DNA of 13,696 nucleotides from Lysobacterales bacterium (lineage in GTDB: Bacteria > Pseudomonadota > Gammaproteobacteria > Xanthomonadales > Xanthomonadaceae), in assembly GCA_015655035.1 (NCBI GenBank), contig JAATFS010000291.1:1-13696 (forward strand), written 5' to 3'. The notes beneath the pieces are model-generated. The model searched no databases and was not told where the DNA came from. It was given only the letters and a program-made list of their open reading frames with translations. The position numbers were made by a program, and so were the translations under genes. Of the stretch, positions 7,455 through 13,696 are shown one piece after another. Positions within the stretch are counted from its first letter, which is position 1, and the number at the start of each line of letters is the position of its first letter.

Positions 7455-9621
7455 GGGAGCGCTCGCCATCGCGCTGCTCGTTAGCTTGGCGGCGAATATC
7501 CAGCGCCTCACGGCCCTGCCGCAATTGCTCACGAATGGCGGCCAGACAGCGCCGCCATTCGCCATTGAGCTGCCACTCCGGCATGCGCATCATGTCACCG
7601 GCTTCATTAGCCAGCCGCACCAGGCCCAGGTTGCTGGCAACTCCACGTAGCCCGTGCGCATGCTCCCGCAGCGGCTCCCAACGCCCGGCTTCGGCACTGG
7701 CCACGATCCCGTCCACGCAGTTCTGGGCATCGTTGAGGCACTGCACGACGAATTGCTGTTCAAACCCATCCCCCATCCCCAGCCCGGCCAGCTCGTCGAG
7801 CATGCCCGGATCGAGTACGCCGTCGTAAACGTACGCGGTGCCGGTACCCGCCGCGATGCCTTCGCCGGGCGGCGAACGGCCGTTCGCCGCGATGTCGGCA
7901 AGCAGGTCCAGCAGCCGGGATGCCACCACTGGCTTGCCCAGGAAGGCACGCGCACCGGCCTGCTCGCAGTTGCGTATCGATTCCGTCGTCACATCCGCGC
8001 TGAGCACCACCACCGGGGTATACCGCTGCCCGCCGGCCTGCATCACGTGTAGCTGCTTGAGCATGTCCAGGCCGCTCATGCCGGGCATGTGCAGGTCCAC
8101 GATGACCGCGTCGAACTCCACGCCCACCAGGCAGTCCAATACCTCTTCCCCGCCATTGACGCAAAACACCTTGTGCCCCGCCTTCTCCAGCAGGCGTTGC
8201 AGCACCATGCGATTGGCTTCGTGGTCGTCGGCCACCAGGATTCGCATGCTGCGCACCCTGACCCGGTGACGCAGGAACGGATTGGAAAAGGCGATGATAT
8301 TGGACACCGCTTCCAGCGGCTCGGAAATCGCATCCTGGCGTGCAACCGTGGCCGGGGCCTGGATGCTTGCCGGCTCGAACGGCAGCTCGAACCAGAACAC
8401 GCTGCCGCGCGGATGGTTGTCCTCGAACCCGACACTGCCGCCCATAGATTCAACCAGCCCCTTGGCGATCGTAGTGCCCAGACCGGTGCCCTGGTAACGC
8501 CGCGCCAGGCTGACATCGGCTTGCTCGAAGGCGTCGAACAGGCGCTCGCGCATGTCCGCCGGTACCCCGATGCCGCTGTCGGCGATCTCGAAGCGCAAGC
8601 TGATGCGCTCGCGCATGCGTTCGCGCGCCCGGGAAATACGCAGATGCACATAGCCTTCGTCAGTGAACTTCACCGCGTTGCCGGCCAGGTTCAACAGGAT
8701 CTGGCGCAGATGGCCGGTATCGCCATGCAGCTCGTCAGGAACGTCGGGGGCGAACTCGACTCGGTACTCCAGCGTCTTGCTATTGGCCTGCGGCTGCAGG
8801 ATCAGTCCGATCGCATCGACCAGCGCACGCAGCGAGAAATCGCGCTTGTCGATCCGGACCTTGCCGGCTTCGATCGCGGATATGTCCAGGACTTCCTCCA
8901 CCAGCGACAGCAGCGTCCGCGCCGACGCCTGAATGGTGCTCACACATTCGCTCTGCTCTTCGTCCAGCGACGTGGTGGCCAGCACCTCGGTCATGCCCGA
9001 CAGCCCGTTCAACGGGGTGCGGAACTCATGGCTCATGTTCGCAAGGAATAGGCTCTTGGCCTCGTTGGCCTGGCGCGCTTCGCTCACCGCGCGGGTGAGC
9101 GCGCGCAGCAGCGAGTCGAAATACAGCGGGATCGCGATCAACCCCAGCAGCAGGCCCCACGCCAGGTACGGATTGTCCTGCCAATAAGGCGACACCCGCG
9201 TCGCCATCAGGAACGCGATGCTGCCCATCACGGTCGCCGCGCGAAGGTAGCCGGTGCCGTAACGCAGGCCATTGCCAATGGTGACCCACAGGCAGGCCGC
9301 ATACAGCGGCGAGGCCGGCTCGCCCTGGATCGCCATGATCGCCCCGATGCAGGCATAGTCGGTAAGCATGCCGATGACGCGCCGCGCTTGCGATACCTGC
9401 GGCCGCAACACGATAGCCACCAGCAGGCAGATCGCGACGCTCAATTCGAACACCAGGATCAGCCAGGTCGCCCCCGGCGTATCGCTCGCCGATTGCAGGT
9501 AGCGTCCCCACAAATAAGCGATGAACAGCGTGGTGATGACGATGCGGATCAGATTCTGCGCATGCTCGCTATCCGGCCTGTCCGCCAACCGCTGCCTGAT
9601 CCAGGAAATTCCGGCAACCAT
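7447..9621 (-). CDS. rpfC: RpfC, hybrid sensor histidine kinase for DSF
   Basis: A 724-residue inner-membrane hybrid kinase that senses DSF, controls RpfF by binding it, and passes phosphate to RpfG. A short cytoplasmic N terminus (1-23, containing DSEHAQN at 17-23, the region reported to bind DSF in X. campestris) is followed by about five or six hydrophobic segments (about 24-44, 52-72, 84-118, 128-142, 152-172). Next come a HisKA domain with H198 (ANMSHEFRTPLNG), an HATPase with N315, D348 and the G-box GTGLGTTIAKGL (378-389), a receiver with D465/D466, phospho-acceptor D509 (VIVDLHMPG) and K563, and a C-terminal HPt with H656 (EHAHGLRGVASNLG). The frame is open upstream to 9960 inside rpfG. 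The ATG at 9621 is chosen because it has AAGGAG 9 nt upstream, lies 4 bp after the rpfG stop and gives the family length (726 in X. campestris). It forms an operon with rpfG, and all relay residues are intact. Confidence 0.97.
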   Translation of the reverse strand: MVAGISWIRQRLADRPDSEHAQNLIRIVITTLFIAYLWGRYLQSASDTPGATWLILVFELSVAICLLVAIVLRPQVSQARRVIGMLTDYACIGAIMAIQGEPASPLYAACLWVTIGNGLRYGTGYLRAATVMGSIAFLMATRVSPYWQDNPYLAWGLLLGLIAIPLYFDSLLRALTRAVSEARQANEAKSLFLANMSHEFRTPLNGLSGMTEVLATTSLDEEQSECVSTIQASARTLLSLVEEVLDISAIEAGKVRIDKRDFSLRALVDAIGLILQPQANSKTLEYRVEFAPDVPDELHGDTGHLRQILLNLAGNAVKFTDEGYVHLRISRARERMRERISLRFEIADSGIGVPADMRERLFDAFEQADVSLARRYQGTGLGTTIAKGLVESMGGSVGFEDNHPRGSVFWFELPFEPASIQAPATVARQDAISEPLEAVSNIIAFSNPFLRHRVRVRSMRILVADDHEANRMVLQRLLEKAGHKVFCVNGGEEVLDCLVGVEFDAVIVDLHMPGMSGLDMLKQLHVMQAGGQRYTPVVVLSADVTTESIRNCEQAGARAFLGKPVVASRLLDLLADIAANGRSPPGEGIAAGTGTAYVYDGVLDPGMLDELAGLGMGDGFEQQFVVQCLNDAQNCVDGIVASAEAGRWEPLREHAHGLRGVASNLGLVRLANEAGDMMRMPEWQLNGEWRRCLAAIREQLRQGREALDIRRQANEQRDGERSPP

Positions 9622-9625
9622 TCGG

Positions 9626-10765
9626 TCAGACTCCTTCAGGCCGCACGGACGCGGTAGAGAATCTATCGCAGATAAGCCGCAACTGCTCGCGGGAACCCAG
9701 CAACGCATCGACACAGCCCGGATCGAACAGGCGCCCGCGCTGAGCACTGATATAGGCCAGGGTCGCCTCCCTGCTCCAGGCGTCCTTGTAGGGGCGTGGC
9801 GACAACAGTGCATCGACAACATCGGCGAGGGCCACGATCCGCGCCTCCAGCGGAATCGCCTCGCCGACCAGGCCATCGGGATAGCCGCTGCCATCGAAGC
9901 GTTCGTGGTGACGCAATGCGATCGAAGCCGCGACCTGGATGAAACGGCTCTGGCTGCCACTGAGCAGATCGTAGCCGATGGCCGGATGTCGGCGCATCGT
10001 CTGGGTTTCCTCGTCGCTCAGTTTTCCGGCCTTGAGCAATACCGAATCGGGAATGGCGATCTTGCCCAGGTCGTGCAACGGCGCAGCCAGCTCGATGATC
10101 CGGGTGTCGTCTTCCGACAACCCGAGCTGCTCGGCAATCAGTCCGGCTATGCGCGACATCCGTTCCAGGTAGGCGCTGGTACCCGAGTCACGGTATTCGA
10201 TCGCGCGCGCCAGGCGCGACAAGGTTTCGCGCTCGCGCTCCTCCACCGCGTTCATGCTTGCCAACAGCCGCTGCTCCAGCGAAAGCGCACGTTGCTTGAT
10301 GCTTTCGCTGCGTTGTCGCAGCTGTAGCAAATTGCTGCAACGCGCACGCAATTCGCGCGGGCGGATCGGCTTGAGCAGGAAGTCGATCACCCCCGCTTCC
10401 AGCGCCGCCTGGCGGAGCGGCTCATCGCCAACGATGGTGACCAGGATGATCGGGATATCGCGACGATGCGGCAGCCGGCGCAGCCGACGGGCGAATTCCA
10501 GCCCATCCAGGCCGGGCATGCGGTAGTCGAGCAGCAGCAAATCGACCCGCCCGGCCTCGCACCAGGCCAAGGCCTCCAATGGATCGCCGAAGTCATGCAC
10601 CCGGAGCTCTGGGGCGATGTCTTCGATCACATGCCGCAGCATCGTGCGCGCCGACAACTGATCGTCGACGATAACAATATCCAAACCAGTTTCTGCCCTG
10701 TCCAGCGGATTGAAAGACGCATCGACCGGCGATGGGCACTGGCGCTGCTTTGCGACACCCTGCAT
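9626..10765 (-). CDS. rpfG: RpfG, response regulator with HD-GYP cyclic di-GMP phosphodiesterase domain
   Basis: A 379-residue cytoplasmic regulator, the output partner of RpfC. When phosphorylated it degrades cyclic di-GMP, which releases the transcription factor Clp and turns on virulence functions. The receiver domain (about 29-145) has D34/D35, phospho-acceptor D80 (LLLLDYRMPG) and K132. A helical linker (about 150-180) leads to the HD-GYP domain with H231-D232 (APLHDLGKIAIPD), H260, the HHE triad H286-H287-E288 and GYP at 294-296 (HHERFDGSGYP), and D315. The usual ADVFDA reads ADVVDA here. The start at 10765 has AGGAG 7 nt upstream. The stop is 4 bp from the rpfC start, so the two are surely cotranscribed and probably coupled. 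X. campestris carries rpfH between these genes and this genome does not. lysS ends 148 bp upstream on the same strand; no clear rpfG promoter was found. Confidence 0.97.
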   Translation of the reverse strand: MQGVAKQRQCPSPVDASFNPLDRAETGLDIVIVDDQLSARTMLRHVIEDIAPELRVHDFGDPLEALAWCEAGRVDLLLLDYRMPGLDGLEFARRLRRLPHRRDIPIILVTIVGDEPLRQAALEAGVIDFLLKPIRPRELRARCSNLLQLRQRSESIKQRALSLEQRLLASMNAVEERERETLSRLARAIEYRDSGTSAYLERMSRIAGLIAEQLGLSEDDTRIIELAAPLHDLGKIAIPDSVLLKAGKLSDEETQTMRRHPAIGYDLLSGSQSRFIQVAASIALRHHERFDGSGYPDGLVGEAIPLEARIVALADVVDALLSPRPYKDAWSREATLAYISAQRGRLFDPGCVDALLGSREQLRLICDRFSTASVRPEGV

Positions 10766-10834
10766 TCCACTGCTCCTCTTCTCTGCTGCCGAGAACTGGA
10801 AATCGTGTCGATACCGGCCCTATCCGATATCTGT

Positions 10835-10856
10835 CCGGATGCGCTGGCGCATCCGG
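10835..10856. promoter_or_regulatory. 22-bp near-perfect palindrome upstream of rpfG
   Basis: CCGGATGCGC (10835-10844) is followed after only two bases (TG) by its exact complement GCGCATCCGG (10847-10856). As RNA it can fold as a 9-bp stem with a 4-nt loop. It lies 70-91 bp before the rpfG start, in the 148-bp lysS-rpfG spacer. No T-run follows on either strand, so it is either a terminator of unusual form after lysS or, given its symmetry and tiny centre, an operator for a dimeric regulator of rpfGC. Symmetry is seen; function is inference. Confidence 0.5.
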
Positions 10857-10885
10857 AGTAATGCATGGGAAACGAAATACGGAAT

Positions 10886-10907
10886 CTACCGGACTACCGG
10901 CTAGCCG
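10886..10907. repeat. Tandem CTACCGG repeat and 10-bp palindrome after lysS
   Basis: CTACCGG occurs at 10886-10892 and again at 10894-10900. The second copy runs into the perfect 10-bp palindrome CGGCTAGCCG (10898-10907). These lie 7-28 bp past the lysS stop, in the spacer before rpfG. They may be part of a termination or regulatory region, or chance. Confidence 0.3.
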
Positions 10908-10913
10908 TAAGTA

Positions 10914-12431
<1,518 letters not shown>

Positions 12432-12464
12432 GGCGGGAATCTGGCTAACTGTAGGGGGATTTCT

Positions 12465-12527
12465 GTGGAAGGGAGTTCAGTCCCGACGGGCGCTACTGGC
12501 TATCCGTCGAGACCGCAGTCCTTCCAC
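12465..12527. other. Nested inverted repeats in the prfB-lysS spacer
   Basis: The 118-bp spacer holds an outer perfect 8-bp inverted repeat, GTGGAAGG (12465-12472) with CCTTCCAC (12520-12527), enclosing an inner one, CGACGG (12484-12489) with CCGTCG (12504-12509). With a one-base bulge the outer stem extends three more pairs. In the prfB-lysS transcript this would fold into a long two-part hairpin ending about 34 nt before the lysS ATG. It might control lysS translation, separate the two genes, or be a degenerate mobile repeat of the REP/MITE kind. The pairing is seen; the role is not known. Confidence 0.45.
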
Positions 12528-12549
12528 CAGCAACACGAAAACAGGTCGA

Positions 12550-13675
12550 TTATGCGTCTATACGCTTCGAACCTGCGGCCAGGCCGGCCTTGAGGCTGGC
12601 TTCGACGAACTCGTCCAGGTCGCCGTCCAGCACCTTCTGCGTGTCGGTACGCTCGATACCGGTGCGCAGATCCTTGATCCGGCTCTGGTCGAGCACGTAA
12701 TTACGGATCTGGCTGCCCCAGCCGATGTCGGACTTGGTGGCTTCCAGCGCGTCCTTCTCGACGTTGCGCTTCTGCACTTCCAGTTCGTACAGCTTGGCGG
12801 CCAGCATCTTCATCGCGGTATCGCGGTTCTGGTGCTGGCTGCGGCCGGTCTGGCAGGCGACCACGGTATTGGTCGGGATGTGGGTAATACGCACCGCCGA
12901 CTCGGTCTTGTTGACGTGCTGACCACCGGCACCGGAGGAGCGGTACACGTCGGTACGCAGATCGGCCGGATTGATGTCGATCTCGATGTTGTCGTCCACT
13001 TCCGGCGACACGAACACCGAGGTGAAACTGGTATGGCGACGGTTGTCCGAATCGAACGGCGACTTGCGCACCAGCCGGTGCACGCCGATCTCGGTCTTCA
13101 GCCAGCCATAGGCGAAGTCGCCCTCGACCCGCACCGTGGCGGACTTGATCCCGGCCACTTCGCCGCCGGAGACTTCCATCAACTCGGTCTTCCAGCCACG
13201 CGACTCGGCCCAGCGCAGGTACATGCGCAACAGGATATCGGCCCAGTCCTGCGCCTCGGTACCGCCGGCACCGGCCTGGATGTCGACGAACGCGCTGGCA
13301 CTGTCCATCTCGCCGGAGAACATGCGCTGGAACTCCAGCTTCTCGACGTGGGCCTGGTGGCGATCCAGGTCGGCGACCACCGCCAGCGCGGTGTCCTCGT
13401 CCTGCTCGCTCTCGGCCAGCTCCAGCAGTTCGGAGGCTTCGCCCAGCCCTTCGAGCACCGCGGCGATACCGCCCACGGTCTTGTCGAGCATCGAACGCTC
13501 GCGGCCCAGCGCCTGGGCGTATTCGGGGTTATTCCAGATCTCGGGGCTTTCCAGCTCCCGGTTCACTTCCTCTAGACGCTCGCGCTTGGCGTCGTAGTCA
13601 AAGATACCCCCTGAGCGAGATCACCCGATCATTGAGATCGGCAATACGCTGGCGGATGGGATTGGTTTCGATCAT
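12550..13675 (-). CDS. prfB: Peptide chain release factor 2, made by programmed +1 frameshift
   Basis: RF2 recognises UGA and UAA stop codons and triggers peptide release on the ribosome. The gene is in two frames: codons 1-25 from the ATG at 13675 to 13601 (MIETNPIRQRI to LRGYL), then an in-frame TGA (13598-13600), and a +1 frame from GAC at 13599 to the stop at 12550. The joined product is 374 residues. The stop-codon recognition tripeptide SPF is at 205-207 (RKSPFDSDNRRH) and the catalytic GGQ at 250-252 (SSGAGGQHVNKTESA), both at the E. coli numbers. Residue 246 is Ser, where E. coli K-12 has Thr. Upstream of the ATG is only a weak GGAAA. A frame starting at the internal ATG 13566 would lose 36 residues and is not the true start. 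The gene is upstream of lysS. The break is regulation, not a pseudogene. Confidence 0.97.
13597..13612 (-). promoter_or_regulatory. RF2 programmed frameshift site
   Basis: On the minus strand the bases read AGGGGGTATCTTTGAC, the classic RF2 element. An internal Shine-Dalgarno-like AGGGGG lies three bases before CTT, and the in-frame TGA is followed by C, a weak termination context. When RF2 is scarce the ribosome pauses at TGA, slips +1 on CTT and continues with GAC (Asp26). RF2 thus limits its own synthesis. Confidence 0.95.
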
Positions 13676-13696
13676 GTCGATTTTCCGGCAAACAAG

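Noticed and set aside
8089..9051. 320-codon plus-strand open frame opposite rpfC
   Set aside because: Shadow of the rpfC kinase and receiver region, whose frame has all family motifs.
9622..9960. N-terminal extension of rpfC upstream to 9960
   Set aside because: It lies inside rpfG and encodes low-quality sequence. The ATG at 9621 has AAGGAG and matches known RpfC starts.
12550..13566. prfB as a simple 338-residue gene
   Set aside because: This frame omits the first 36 residues; the upstream ATG with the frameshift site gives the full RF2.

Overview
The window carries the core of the rpf (regulation of pathogenicity factors) locus, the diffusible-signal-factor (DSF) quorum-sensing cluster of the Xanthomonas/Xylella/Stenotrophomonas group, set among housekeeping genes. 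The protein matches, the gene order acnB / acnA-rpfB-rpfF / rpfC-rpfG / lysS-prfB and a fairly high G+C content (by eye a little above 60%) point to Xanthomonadaceae. The G+C looks too high for Xylella, and a lineage within or near Xanthomonas that lacks rpfH is my best guess. Species cannot be fixed from sequence reading alone.

Layout. Left end (minus strand): the N-terminal 262 codons of acnB (cut by the window edge), with a VapBC-type toxin-antitoxin pair upstream that reads in the same direction. A 147-bp divergent region (1465-1611) follows. It holds a good sigma-70-like promoter for vapBC overlapped by operator-like half-sites, plus a small repeat ahead of acnA. Plus strand: acnA (called rpfA in Xanthomonas), a 309-bp gap with a strong hairpin, rpfB (fadD-like acyl-CoA ligase), a Rho-independent terminator, then rpfF (DSF synthase). 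Minus strand, convergent with rpfF: rpfC (hybrid DSF sensor kinase) directly downstream of rpfG (REC plus HD-GYP), and upstream of these lysS (lysyl-tRNA synthetase) and prfB (release factor 2, with its programmed +1 frameshift site intact). The minus-strand order of transcription is prfB, lysS, rpfG, rpfC.

How the genes work together. From the known Xanthomonas system, RpfF makes the cis-2-unsaturated fatty acid DSF from acyl-ACP. RpfB is an acyl-CoA ligase linked to fatty acid recycling and DSF turnover. RpfC senses DSF, restrains RpfF by direct binding, and phosphorylates RpfG through a His-Asp-His-Asp relay. RpfG then degrades cyclic di-GMP and so controls virulence, motility and biofilm genes. 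Every catalytic and phosphotransfer residue I can check is present: RpfF E141/E161, RpfC H198/D509/H656, RpfG D80 and its HD and HHE/GYP motifs. The system should therefore be functional. rpfG and rpfC are 4 bp apart, with no rpfH between them.

I see no wholly new system. The points most worth a second look are the vapBC module sitting immediately upstream of acnB with no obvious separate acnB promoter, the three-half-site vapBC operator, the near-perfect 22-bp palindrome in front of rpfG, the structured prfB-lysS spacer and the terminator that splits rpfB from rpfF. No tRNA, rRNA, CRISPR array, insertion sequence or prophage gene was seen.
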